DNA from: CAUZIZ01 sp965218775 | GTDB lineage: Bacteria; Acidobacteriota; UBA6911; RPQK01; JAJDTT01 | Reading direction: 5' to 3' | NCBI GenBank assembly: GCA_965218775.1 | Contig: CBDCLS010000005.1 | Location: 496,001 to 560,000 of the forward strand | DNA: 64,000 nt | Shown: positions 34,710 through 43,232 of the stretch, one piece after another | Position numbering within the stretch: the first letter of the stretch is position 1 | How the letters are laid out: every line of letters begins with the position of its first letter | The notes under the pieces: generated by a model | Databases searched by the model: none | What the model saw: only the letters and a program-made list of their open reading frames with translations | What the model was told of the DNA's origin: nothing | Position numbers and translations under genes: made by a program

Positions 34710-36353
34710 TCAGGGCACTTCTGGCAGGGCAAGATCTCGGTTTTCTCCGGTGTCCCTGTAATGGGACAGGCTCGCCGCCAGGCGCATTAGTTCCTGGCGG
34801 ATTGCAGGCTGGGTGATGGTACGAGTCGAGCCCTCCAATCGTGCCAGGATCTGGCCGCAGGCATCATCGTCGAAGGGCCTCTTCCCTCCAACGTACACGT
34901 AGACCGGGTTGGTGTGGCTTTCGGTCCCTTCGTTACCATGAGCCCGGACCGCGATCCAGCCGCTCTCTTCCACTTTCAGCCTTTCGAAAATCTCCCACCG
35001 GGAGCGTCCGTCCGGATCGAACTGTCGTGAGAGGACACGGCCGTTCCAGATGAGATCAACCGATCGTACCGGGTATATCGGACTGAGCACTCGGACCGAG
35101 ACATCAAGCTCGGCCTTCTGTTCCCGGTCGAAAACGATCTTCTCGCCGGGACGCCTACCATTCACTTCCAAGAAAACCATGGGACCACTGGTAGCGAAGC
35201 TTCGTCCCTCGACCAGGGCCTCCATGAACTCTCGCACTGTCGGTTCCTCTTCCGAGTAGACGTAGGTCAGATTTCCGCCCAGTTCCCTCGAATAGGGAAA
35301 GTCAGAAGCTCCCACGATCGCCCAGCGGTAGCCGAGGTTCAGAAAATCGTACCAGCCGTCCAAACCCAGACCTCGGTAACCTCCGAGTTGTAAGAGCTCC
35401 AGAAAGTCCGTCTTGCCGGTCAGTCCCAGGGCATCGGCCTCCATTCTGTAGTAGCCGCCGTGATTCAAACCGATGAAGCCGGAGAGCTCATGGGCCTGGT
35501 CCGCTATGACTGCAAGGGACGGCCCTTTGTTTACATCCCCGGTTCGTCCCGACGCTGGTACATAATCCTTTGTTAAGGCCACGGTTACGTGCCCTAGAGA
35601 ACCTACTCGGTACTCCTGGCCGGAGGAGAGATGGTAGGGACCCTTCCGTCGAGTCGACCCGTCCCCTAGTCCCAGAGCCTGTCCCCAGGATTCAAACTCA
35701 TGTCCCAGGGCGTAACCCGTGGTGTTCATTGAAAGACTGAAGGCATAGCGAATGTCTCGAGCGGAGGTCAATGTCAGCAGAGTCCCATCATTGCTTCCTG
35801 TTCTCTCAAAGTGGAGATGGGTATCGCCGGAGTACCATCCTTCTTTCGCCATGTCGATCCAGCGGGAAAGCGCGATCGTAGCTTCGGTGACTTCGTTCTT
35901 CTCGAGATGGAACACCCGTTCTGCCGGGTCGTATTCATAGCCTCGACCGACTGTTACCGTACAGATCCCAGGCGGAACCCTTACCGAGAAGGTGCCATCG
36001 GTATAAAAGTAGTAGTCCAGCTCTCGGAAGCGGCTCGGTCCCTGGAGTTCGTTTCCAGCTTTCCTCAGGGAGTACTCCTGGTAGGGATCGTCTTCAGGCT
36101 CCTGTGCTCCCCCATTCACGCTGGCGGTCGCGCTTATCTTTTCACCGCTGTCACGATCAACAACCGTGATACGGACGGTTGCAGCATCGGGGCCTGGATC
36201 CACCTTCGGCGGCGGGATCTCGTAGCCTTCGCTTATCTCTGCTTTTCGCCGGATCTGAACCGAGTAGACGAAAGAAAACGCCAGCAACCCCAGACAGGTC
36301 AGTCGCAGGATCCAGATCCCTGAAACCAGCCGTGGAGCGGACTTCGGCTTCAT
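34710..36353 (-). CDS. CehA/McbA family metallohydrolase, copy 2
   Basis: A 547-residue exported or anchored protein (LRLTCLGLLAFSFVYSV at the N-terminus). After a carboxypeptidase-like beta domain with VNGGAQEPEDDP and FSVRVPPGICTVTV, the PHP-type metallohydrolase domain carries EGWYSGDTHLHFERTG (HxH metal site), LSSGQEY, GFIGLNHGGYY and VGASDFPYSREL. The family includes carbamate and phosphonate hydrolases (CehA, McbA) but most members are uncharacterised. It is about 70 percent identical by eye to the gene upstream and overlaps it by four bases (ATGA), a clear tandem duplication. Confidence 0.87.
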   Translation of the reverse strand: MKPKSAPRLVSGIWILRLTCLGLLAFSFVYSVQIRRKAEISEGYEIPPPKVDPGPDAATVRITVVDRDSGEKISATASVNGGAQEPEDDPYQEYSLRKAGNELQGPSRFRELDYYFYTDGTFSVRVPPGICTVTVGRGYEYDPAERVFHLEKNEVTEATIALSRWIDMAKEGWYSGDTHLHFERTGSNDGTLLTLTSARDIRYAFSLSMNTTGYALGHEFESWGQALGLGDGSTRRKGPYHLSSGQEYRVGSLGHVTVALTKDYVPASGRTGDVNKGPSLAVIADQAHELSGFIGLNHGGYYRMEADALGLTGKTDFLELLQLGGYRGLGLDGWYDFLNLGYRWAIVGASDFPYSRELGGNLTYVYSEEEPTVREFMEALVEGRSFATSGPMVFLEVNGRRPGEKIVFDREQKAELDVSVRVLSPIYPVRSVDLIWNGRVLSRQFDPDGRSRWEIFERLKVEESGWIAVRAHGNEGTESHTNPVYVYVGGKRPFDDDACGQILARLEGSTRTITQPAIRQELMRLAASLSHYRDTGENRDLALPEVP

Positions 36354-37978
36354 GGGGAATCCCCAGGCAGAGCCAGGCCCCGAGCGTCCCGAGTGTCCCG
36401 GTAGCGTTGCAGACTCTCTTTCAGATCCCTCAACCTCTCTTGCATCTCCTGGTTGGGGGTGAGTCGAATCGAGCCCTCCAGCCGCGCCAAGATCTGACCG
36501 CAGGCGTCATCATCAAAGGGCAGCTGCCCCTTCAAGGAAACGTAAACCGGGTTGGTGTGAGCATCCGCCCCGGTGTCCTCGTAGGCCCGGACAGCCAACC
36601 AACCACCGCGGTCGACCTTGAGCCTCTCCGAGACTTGCCATCGAGAGCGGCCGACTGGGTCAAAGCGGCGTGAAACTACCCGTCCGTTCCAGACAACGTC
36701 GACATGTCTGACCGGATAGAGTGGACTCAGCACGCGTGCTTCCACCTCCAGGGTAATAGCTTGGTTTTCTGAGGCGATCAATTCCCCTGGCCCTTTGCCG
36801 TTCACCTCCAGAAAGACCATGGGTCCACTAGTCGCGAAGCTGTGCCCGCTGGTTACACCCTCCAGGAACTCCCTGACGGTTGGTTCGTTGTCAGACCGAA
36901 CATAGGTTACACAGTCTGCCAGTTCTCGAGTATAGGGAAAGTCCGACGCTCCGACGATAGGCCAGCGGTAACCCAGATTCAGGTGGTCATACCACCCATC
37001 CAATCTGAGACCCCGGTACCCTCCGAATTGCAACAACTCCAAGAAGTCCATCTTGCCGGTCAAGCCCAAGGCATCTGCTTCTCTGCGGAAGTAGCCTCCA
37101 TGGTTGAGACCGATGAACCCGGACAGTTCGTGAGTCTGATCGGCGATGACGCCGAGGGAAGGCGACTCGTTGACGTTTTCTGAGGGTCCCGAGGCAGCAA
37201 CATATTCGTCAGCCAGCACCGTTACATGACCCAGGTAGCGGGCTCGGTACTCCTGGCCCGAACTCAGATGGTAGACACCCTTTTGTCGAGTCGACCTCTC
37301 CCCGAGACCGTGGGCCTGCCCCCAGGATTCGAAATCCCGACCCAGGCCGTAGCCCGTGGTGTTCATCGAGAGGCTGAAGGCGTACCGGACGTCGCGTGCC
37401 GACGTCAATGTCAACAACTCATCGTCGTTATCGCCGTCTCGCTCAAAGTGGATGTGGGTGTCTCCGGAGTACCAGCCTTCCTTGGCCATATCGATCCAGC
37501 GTTTGAGGCGGACCGTCGCCTTTACGGTTTCACCCTGCTCCAGGTGAAAGATCTGCAGCGCCGGTGTGTACTCGTAACCCTTTCGAATTTCCACCGTGGA
37601 GGTCCCGGGAGGAACCTTTACCGAAAAGGATCCGTCGGAGAAAAAGTAGTAGTTGAGTTGGCGAAACCGTATCGGTCCCTTGTGCCGGTTACCGGATTCT
37701 CGGAGGGAGTAGGGTCGATAGGGATCGTGCTCGGGCTCCTGAGCTCCACCGTTGACACTGACAGTTGCACTCAAGGGTTCTCCGCTGTCCTCATCTAGAA
37801 TCGTCAGGTCAAGGGTTGCTGCATCAGTTCCCGGATCCACTAGCGGAGGAGCAAGCGGACGACTCTCCTCCACCATACGGTGACGGTCGAGCTGGAGGGA
37901 ATGGGCAAACGAAAAGGCAAGGAGCAACAGGAAAGTCAGCCTCAGGCCCTTGCCTCGGATCGTAGACCGGCAGCTCAC
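36350..37978 (-). CDS. CehA/McbA family metallohydrolase, copy 1
   Basis: A 542-residue paralog of the next gene, with the same order of parts: N-terminal hydrophobic anchor (LRLTFLLLLAFSFAHSLQ), a prealbumin-like beta domain (VNGGAQEPEHDP, FSVKVPPGTSTVEI), and the PHP-type domain with EGWYSGDTHIHFERDG, LSSGQEY, GFIGLNHGGYF and VGASDFPYTREL. Metal-binding residues are retained, so both copies should be active. It overlaps the hexokinase gene upstream by four bases. Co-expression with a sugar kinase hints at release of a sugar moiety from a substrate outside the cytoplasm; this is inference. Confidence 0.87.
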   Translation of the reverse strand: MSCRSTIRGKGLRLTFLLLLAFSFAHSLQLDRHRMVEESRPLAPPLVDPGTDAATLDLTILDEDSGEPLSATVSVNGGAQEPEHDPYRPYSLRESGNRHKGPIRFRQLNYYFFSDGSFSVKVPPGTSTVEIRKGYEYTPALQIFHLEQGETVKATVRLKRWIDMAKEGWYSGDTHIHFERDGDNDDELLTLTSARDVRYAFSLSMNTTGYGLGRDFESWGQAHGLGERSTRQKGVYHLSSGQEYRARYLGHVTVLADEYVAASGPSENVNESPSLGVIADQTHELSGFIGLNHGGYFRREADALGLTGKMDFLELLQFGGYRGLRLDGWYDHLNLGYRWPIVGASDFPYTRELADCVTYVRSDNEPTVREFLEGVTSGHSFATSGPMVFLEVNGKGPGELIASENQAITLEVEARVLSPLYPVRHVDVVWNGRVVSRRFDPVGRSRWQVSERLKVDRGGWLAVRAYEDTGADAHTNPVYVSLKGQLPFDDDACGQILARLEGSIRLTPNQEMQERLRDLKESLQRYRDTRDARGLALPGDSP

Positions 37979-39306
37979 GCGAAGCTCGCCTCGACCGCCG
38001 CCGAAGAAAGAGCAGCTCCGATTCCGGAGCCGTCCTTGACCAGCTTCAACTCCACCCGAGCGGCGCGTTTGCCGAGCAATTCTGCCAGAAGCGCTTTCAT
38101 TGTCTCCGGGTAGCCCGGCGCATGCTCGAAGAGTGACCCATCGATGGTGATGACATGCTCCCTTTCCAAAGGCGAGTCCACGTATTCCAACAGCGCAACG
38201 ACAACCAGCGAGCTGATCTGAGCCGAGCGCGTCATCACAATCGCTGCAATCGATCTTGCCAGCCGACGGGCTTCAAGGTCCGAGCTCTGAATCCCCAGGC
38301 GGTCGAGAAAGGCTCCTGTTACGGGGAAGTCGTCTCGATCCGCCAACAGATGCGACAGGTCGTCGCTCACAATAGCGTCTGGAACCTGCAATGATAATGC
38401 CTCGAAATGGGGAAGCATCAGGCGACGCATCAACTCCCCCAGGTATCGACCTGAAACCATCTTTTCCAGCAGCTGCTCCCCTGGATTCTGCGAGTCGGAA
38501 TCCAACTCCAGATCTACCAACGTCTGGATTCTCGGCTTCAGCGAACCGAAATCGAAATTACCACACTCAAAGTTGAATGCCATGTCCCCGAGCCAAGCCG
38601 CGAAGTTGGTCCCTGTTCCCAGAATCCCACCTGCCAGCGTGTCGCGATCCTCAAAGTAGCCGAGAACCAGTGTTCCTACGGTATCGTTGAGAAGAACATT
38701 GACCTTGAGATGCCCGAGTCCAATTCTCTCAAGCGACGATTCCAGCGCCTCTACTGGGTCGGCACCTACGAGATCCGGAACATCCCAGGTCTTGGTCCAC
38801 TTCATCAGCAGACCACTGGAAACTCCCGTCATCCTGGTTGGAAAAGCAAAGGTGAAGCCAACCCGAATATCTCTGCCGGCCACACCCTCGTTCTCCAGGA
38901 AACCCTTGATCTGACCCGCCACGAAGCCGAACAGGGCTTTCGATGTGGCGGCCCTAGCTCCGTTTGCCTGCTTGAGTTCAGTGGGGATGCGAAACACAGC
39001 AATCGAGGGGTCTCTCTCAACTCTCTGCCGCCCATCGATCGACAGCAGAACGGCCCGAAAGTTGGTGCCACTCAAATCGAGGCCAAGGTAGGAGCCCGGC
39101 TTGAAGGCGGCCGTCTTGGGGATGAAGGCTTCGATCATGGCCAGTGAGGATGGACTCTGATTGCGAAGACCTCTTCTCATCTGAGCCTGGAATTCCTGGA
39201 CGAAGTCCTGGGCCAACTCGCGGCTGGACAGGTCCCACTGGGGTTGAAGTGTCGCTATTTGAGCCGAGAGTCGAAAGCTAGCCATGCGTTGATCGTGAGG
39301 GACCAT
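37975..39306 (-). CDS. Hexokinase of the eukaryotic (HK) family
   Basis: A 443-residue ATP-dependent hexose kinase of the hexokinase fold typical of eukaryotes and rare in bacteria. Family blocks are in order: LGLDLSGTNFRAVLL (phosphate 1), FTFAFPTRM (sugar-binding), WTKTWDVPDLVGADPVEAL, NVLLNDTVGTLVLGYF with the catalytic Asp, GGILGTGTNFAAWLG, PGEQLLEKMVSGRYLGELMR and DGSLFEHAPGYPE, then KDGSGIGAAL (adenosine). One glutamate block is changed (FECGNFD). ATG 39306, preceded by GAGGGAGA, is the natural start; the frame extends to 39483 through a repeat. It begins an operon with two CehA-like genes. Confidence 0.9.
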   Translation of the reverse strand: MVPHDQRMASFRLSAQIATLQPQWDLSSRELAQDFVQEFQAQMRRGLRNQSPSSLAMIEAFIPKTAAFKPGSYLGLDLSGTNFRAVLLSIDGRQRVERDPSIAVFRIPTELKQANGARAATSKALFGFVAGQIKGFLENEGVAGRDIRVGFTFAFPTRMTGVSSGLLMKWTKTWDVPDLVGADPVEALESSLERIGLGHLKVNVLLNDTVGTLVLGYFEDRDTLAGGILGTGTNFAAWLGDMAFNFECGNFDFGSLKPRIQTLVDLELDSDSQNPGEQLLEKMVSGRYLGELMRRLMLPHFEALSLQVPDAIVSDDLSHLLADRDDFPVTGAFLDRLGIQSSDLEARRLARSIAAIVMTRSAQISSLVVVALLEYVDSPLEREHVITIDGSLFEHAPGYPETMKALLAELLGKRAARVELKLVKDGSGIGAALSSAAVEASFA

Positions 39307-39410
39307 GATATCTCCCTCGATTGCTAAGACCAAGTCAGCGCCAGGACCCACTGTTCTCTCCCTTGCCCACCAAACGTGTTGCGTCTTTTTTGAACTGAAC
39401 TTGATTTGCG

Positions 39411-39492
39411 GACGTAGCTTTGGCCTCCAGGCCGAAGTTTTATTCTTCCGAGCCTTTGGCTCGGACGGCGGCCTGGAGCCCACCGCTACGCC
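39411..39492. repeat. Interrupted palindrome (REP/MITE-like)
   Basis: Outer arms CGTAGC/GCTACG, then CTCCAGGCCG/CGGCCTGGAG, and an inner perfect hairpin CCGAGCC-TTT-GGCTCGG give a nested stem-loop of about 80 bases upstream of the hexokinase gene. Its left half closely matches 59439-59487. It lies within the spurious N-terminal extension of the hexokinase frame. Confidence 0.75.
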
Positions 39493-39537
39493 GGACCAGG
39501 CAGGTCGATGAAGCGGACCTTACAAGAACCCTAATCT

Positions 39538-39696
39538 TCAGGAAGAGGTGGGACGCTCGCGACTACGCTTTGGCTCTACCTTGTCGATCCAGGACACCTG
39601 TCGGGAGGACTTCGAGGCCAGTAGGATGCCTCCTACCAAACCGCCGATCAGGCTGATCACCAGGAGCGCTGACGTCCAATCAATCTGCATCATCAT
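39538..39696 (-). CDS. Small single-pass membrane protein, unrecognised
   Basis: A 52-residue open frame starting at one of three consecutive ATG codons (39696-39688) and ending TGA 39538. It opens MMMQIDWTSALLVISLIGGL and continues with a glycine-rich membrane helix (GGLVGGILLAS), then a basic tail (KVEPKRSRERPTSS). GGTGGAAG lies just upstream of the first ATG. The arrangement (one helix, positive-inside tail) is that of a real small membrane protein, and it points toward the hexokinase operon, but no homolog is known to me. It could be a chance frame. Confidence 0.42.
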   Translation of the reverse strand: MMMQIDWTSALLVISLIGGLVGGILLASKSSRQVSWIDKVEPKRSRERPTSS

Positions 39697-39934
39697 GAGC
39701 TTCCACCTTCCTTTTCTGCACTATCTGATGCATTCCGGAAGGATTGGGTTCGGATTCGATCTCCAGAGTCACTGTATCGACGAATTTTGTGTCAAGCGAT
39801 AGCCAAAGTTCTCGACTCCAAACCGCCACGGTGGAGTCGTTTTCGTGCCCTGCTCTGGACTTCAGCGATCCTCTCCATACTTGCCGCACCCGGGTATTCG
39901 TGCTACATTCCGCAGCGCATCGGAGGTGGTGAAG

Positions 39935-41932
39935 ATGAACCAGCCTGCCCCTAAGGAACCTTCCCAATTCAAGCCTTTTGTCCCGGCCCACAGTGAGCTT
40001 CCCGAATTCACGATAAAAGCGGTCGTCCTAGGCGTGATCATGGCGATCTTGTTGGGAGCCGCAAATGCCTATCTGGGCATGAAGGCCGGGCTCACCGTGG
40101 CCGCCACCTTTCCAGCGGCCGTGGTCGCGATGGCCGCGCTGCGGACCTTCCGGGGATCGATACTCGAAGAAAATGTTGCCCGAACCACTGCATCCGTCGG
40201 CGAGGCGCTAGTGGCCGGGGCGATCTTTACGATACCGGCATTCGTGATCAGCGGCGTCTGGGACGAACTGCGTTACTGGGAATCTACACTGATCATGCTC
40301 ACCGGAGGCGTCCTGGGAGTCCTCTTCATCATCGTGCTCAGACGAACGATGGTCGAAGAAGCTCACCTTCCCTTCCCTGAGAGCGTCGCGGCAGCCGAAC
40401 TGGTCAAGGCTGGCCAAGGCGGCCAGACTGGCGCCGGCTACGTCTTCTCCGCCATGGGTATTGCCGGCTTGTGGGAACTGCTGAAGAACAGTAACGGGAT
40501 ACAAGTCCTCGCCGACTATACCCGAACCTTTATCACCCTGGGGAGCTCTCGCATCGAGATTCTGGGGAAGAAGTTGACCTACGCTGGAGGGCTGCTGCTG
40601 GAGTCCCCGGCTGCCTCTCCGGCATTGGTCGGTGTCGGATTCATCGTCGGGCCTTCCATCTCGACCATCGTTTTTGCGGGAGCTCTCCTGGGATGGCTGT
40701 TACTGGTGCCTCTGAGCGTCTTCTTGAACCCGGACCTATCCACCGGAATCACGGGGGACGATTCCTGGATTGGGCTGAGCGAGGAGGTCTGGTTGAAACA
40801 AGTCAGGCCGCTAGCGGTGGGCACCATGATCGTGGCCTCCTTTCACACCCTCTTCAAGCTTAGAACCTCCCTCTTCCGTGGGATTCGTCAAGCCGTCCAG
40901 GATCTGCGGGCCACCAAGGAAGGCAGTGGCGAGGGTGACCGACTCAACATCGACCTGGACTTTCGATGGATCGGCGCTGCGATTGCCTGCCTCTCTATAC
41001 CCCTGTTCTTCCTTTATCTTCATTTCAGCGGCTCCGGTCTGGGATCGGTGCTCCTCACCGTGGTCATGATCGTCCTAGGCTTCCTGTTTGCCGCAGTGGC
41101 GGGATACCTGGTGGGTCTGTTGGGAAGTTCCAACAACCCCATCAGTGGACTCACGCTGAGCACGCTACTTATCTCGGCGATCTTGATGGTCATGATCGGA
41201 GTCACTGGAGAAGCCGGCATCCTGGGAGTCCTAGGAGTGGCAGGGGTGGTCTGCTGCGCCGCCGGAATCGCCGGAGACATGATCCAGGACCTCAAGGTAG
41301 GCCACATCCTGGGAGGCACTCCCTGGAAGATGGAAGTGGCAGAGATGATTGGGGTCATTATTGCCGCCTTCGTGCTCGTCTGGCCACTGATCGCGATGGA
41401 TCGGGTCTACGGCATCGGTAGCCCCGAGCTACCCGCGCCCCAGGCGGGCTTGATGGCTTTGATGGCCAGAGGCATCGTCGGAGGCGAGATGGCCTGGCCC
41501 TTGGTGATCGCCGGCATCTTCTTCGCTGTTGCCCTGATCCTGATCAAGGCCCCGTCCCCGATGCTAATCGCAGTGGGTATGTACCTTCCTTTTCATTCCA
41601 CGGCAGCCATCTTCGTTGGTGGGATCTTTCGCTGGATTCTGGACAGGAAGCTGGCCGAGAACGACGTCCCCTCGGAGGGCCGGGCTCGGGCAGTCAACTC
41701 AGGCGTGCTTCTCTCTTCCGGTTTTATCGCCGGTGAGGCGCTGATGGCGGTTCTGCTGGCTTTCCTGGTTCTGGGTTCCGATCTCTTCGGCTGGGGTGAT
41801 GTGCTTCCCAGCATCTCAGAGAACCCCTGGTTGGGAATGCTGATCTTCTTGTTACTGCTGTACCTCCTGGTGAAAGTCCCCTTGGGCGCCTCCCAGAAGG
41901 AAGGTGGTCCCAGCATGAAGCTCGAATCATGA
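39935..41932 (+). CDS. OPT-family oligopeptide transporter
   Basis: A 665-residue inner-membrane protein with about 14-16 hydrophobic helices, of the oligopeptide transporter superfamily that carries small peptides or metal chelates with protons. The OPT hallmark NAYLGMKAGLTVAATFPAAV is near residue 45; GSILEENVARTTASVGEALVAG, FPESVAAAELVKAG and GLLGSSNNPISGLTL are further family blocks. ATG 39935 has GGAGG at the right distance; the frame opens earlier at 39845 without support. It overlaps the PqqD-like gene by four bases (ATGA). The substrate cannot be told. Confidence 0.93.
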   Translation: MNQPAPKEPSQFKPFVPAHSELPEFTIKAVVLGVIMAILLGAANAYLGMKAGLTVAATFPAAVVAMAALRTFRGSILEENVARTTASVGEALVAGAIFTIPAFVISGVWDELRYWESTLIMLTGGVLGVLFIIVLRRTMVEEAHLPFPESVAAAELVKAGQGGQTGAGYVFSAMGIAGLWELLKNSNGIQVLADYTRTFITLGSSRIEILGKKLTYAGGLLLESPAASPALVGVGFIVGPSISTIVFAGALLGWLLLVPLSVFLNPDLSTGITGDDSWIGLSEEVWLKQVRPLAVGTMIVASFHTLFKLRTSLFRGIRQAVQDLRATKEGSGEGDRLNIDLDFRWIGAAIACLSIPLFFLYLHFSGSGLGSVLLTVVMIVLGFLFAAVAGYLVGLLGSSNNPISGLTLSTLLISAILMVMIGVTGEAGILGVLGVAGVVCCAAGIAGDMIQDLKVGHILGGTPWKMEVAEMIGVIIAAFVLVWPLIAMDRVYGIGSPELPAPQAGLMALMARGIVGGEMAWPLVIAGIFFAVALILIKAPSPMLIAVGMYLPFHSTAAIFVGGIFRWILDRKLAENDVPSEGRARAVNSGVLLSSGFIAGEALMAVLLAFLVLGSDLFGWGDVLPSISENPWLGMLIFLLLLYLLVKVPLGASQKEGGPSMKLES

Positions 41933-42279
41933 ATCAGGACTCTGCTCTCAACTACCAGCCCCGACGGCTTCTCGAGTGGCGGGAGGATCGCGCAGGACAA
42001 GCGGTGCTCTTGCGACCCAAGTTGGGCAGATCTCGTTTGGCCAGATGGTGCTCTAAACACCTCCAGAACCCCTACTATCGAATTCGCCTTGATGACATTG
42101 GGACTCTGGTTTGGAAATCGTGCAACGGCAGCACAACGCTATCGTCGATACTTCAGTCCATGCGGGAGCATTTCGGGCCCGGGGTAGAGCCTGCTGAAGA
42201 GCGACTCTGGCAATTTCTTCAAGCCATGCGACGTTCGCGCCTGATCGAACTGTCATGCCCGGAATCGAAGACTCGATAG
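41929..42279 (+). CDS. PqqD-like protein
   Basis: A 116-residue protein resembling the PqqD fold, a peptide-binding winged-helix used as chaperone for RiPP precursors, although many stand-alone copies have unknown roles. Recognisable parts are YYRIRLDDIGTLVWKSCNG, TLSSILQSMREHFGPGVEPAEERLWQFLQAMRRSRLIEL. There is no precursor peptide or radical-SAM gene nearby, so a RiPP role is not supported. It overlaps the OPT gene by four bases upstream and murB by 25 bases downstream, placing it in a tightly coupled chain with cell-wall genes. Confidence 0.82.
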   Translation: MNQDSALNYQPRRLLEWREDRAGQAVLLRPKLGRSRLARWCSKHLQNPYYRIRLDDIGTLVWKSCNGSTTLSSILQSMREHFGPGVEPAEERLWQFLQAMRRSRLIELSCPESKTR

Positions 42280-43232
42280 CGAAACAATCGCCGCCTGAGG
42301 GGGTTCTCTCCTCGGTCCGTCTGGCACCCCTGACCACTATGGGTGTGGGCGGACGAAGCCGCTGGTTTTCGGAGATTCGAGACGCAGAGAGTCTAGAGAA
42401 GGCCTATCGCTGGGCGAAGGGTCAGGGCCTCCCGATATTCTTCTTGGGAGACGGAAGTAACGTGCTTTTCTCTGATCTGGAATTCCCGGGTCTGGTCCTG
42501 CGGAATCACACCTCGGGCAAGGAGCGGAGTGGGAACCAGGTTCTGGTGGCCGGCGGTGAGAATCTGGGCGATCTGATCCGTTGGACCAACCAACAACAAC
42601 TCTCGGGGATGGAACGGATGTACGGGATTCCGGGAACCGTTGCTGGTGCGCTGGTGGGAAACGCGGGCGCTTACGGGCAGGAGATCTGTGAGTCCGTCAC
42701 AGAGACCACGGTCTGGTCACCTGACGGAGTGATTCACAAGCTCTCCCGATCCCAGATCGAGTTCGGCTACCGCCACAGCATCTTCAAAAAGCGCAAGGAT
42801 TGTTTCATCCTCGACTGTACTTTGAGTTTGAAACCAAGCCGGGAGAAGCTTCAGGGAATCTCCGATTCGATCCTGGAAACTCGACTCGCCAAGTATCCCG
42901 TGGGCCTGAAATGTCCCGGAAGCTTCTTCAAGAACGTGTTGGCCACAGAGCTTTCGGATCAGGCCCGCCGAGGCATCCCGGACGACTTCGTCCAGTTTGG
43001 CAAGATCCCGGCAGGAAGATTACTCGAGGCCGTAGGCGCAAAAGGGGCACGCTCCGGGAACGCATCATTCGCAAACCATCACGCCAATCTGCTGGTCAAT
43101 GAAGGAAATGCCAGTTCCAAAGAGATCCTAAGTCTTGCAAAAAAGTATGCAGATCGTGTCCGCAAACGCTTCCACCTTTCGTTGGAACCTGAGATATTCA
43201 TAATGGACGATCAAGAATGGCTACAACAGTAG
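42255..43232 (+). CDS. murB: UDP-N-acetylmuramate dehydrogenase
   Basis: MurB reduces UDP-GlcNAc-enolpyruvate to UDP-MurNAc with NADPH and FAD in the cytoplasm. The FAD-binding parts LTTMGVGGRSRWF, IFFLGDGSNVLFSD, and GMERMYGIPGTVAGALVGNAGAYGQEI are in place; the substrate part has SIFKKRKDCFIL (FGYRHS), CPGSFFKN with the catalytic serine (GSFF) and SFANHHANLLVN. Length 325 matches the type II-like group. The start at 42255 overlaps the PqqD-like gene, and the murA start overlaps its end by 16 bases, so translation is coupled through the chain. Confidence 0.95.
   Translation: MPGIEDSIAKQSPPEGVLSSVRLAPLTTMGVGGRSRWFSEIRDAESLEKAYRWAKGQGLPIFFLGDGSNVLFSDLEFPGLVLRNHTSGKERSGNQVLVAGGENLGDLIRWTNQQQLSGMERMYGIPGTVAGALVGNAGAYGQEICESVTETTVWSPDGVIHKLSRSQIEFGYRHSIFKKRKDCFILDCTLSLKPSREKLQGISDSILETRLAKYPVGLKCPGSFFKNVLATELSDQARRGIPDDFVQFGKIPAGRLLEAVGAKGARSGNASFANHHANLLVNEGNASSKEILSLAKKYADRVRKRFHLSLEPEIFIMDDQEWLQQ

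Noticed and set aside
39307..39483. N-terminal extension of the hexokinase frame
   Set aside because: It reads through a palindromic repeat; ATG 39306 has GAGGGAGA upstream and gives the family N-terminus.
41929..42279. RiPP biosynthesis based on the PqqD-like protein
   Set aside because: No radical-SAM enzyme, precursor peptide or peptidase partner is adjacent; the neighbours are an OPT transporter and mur genes.
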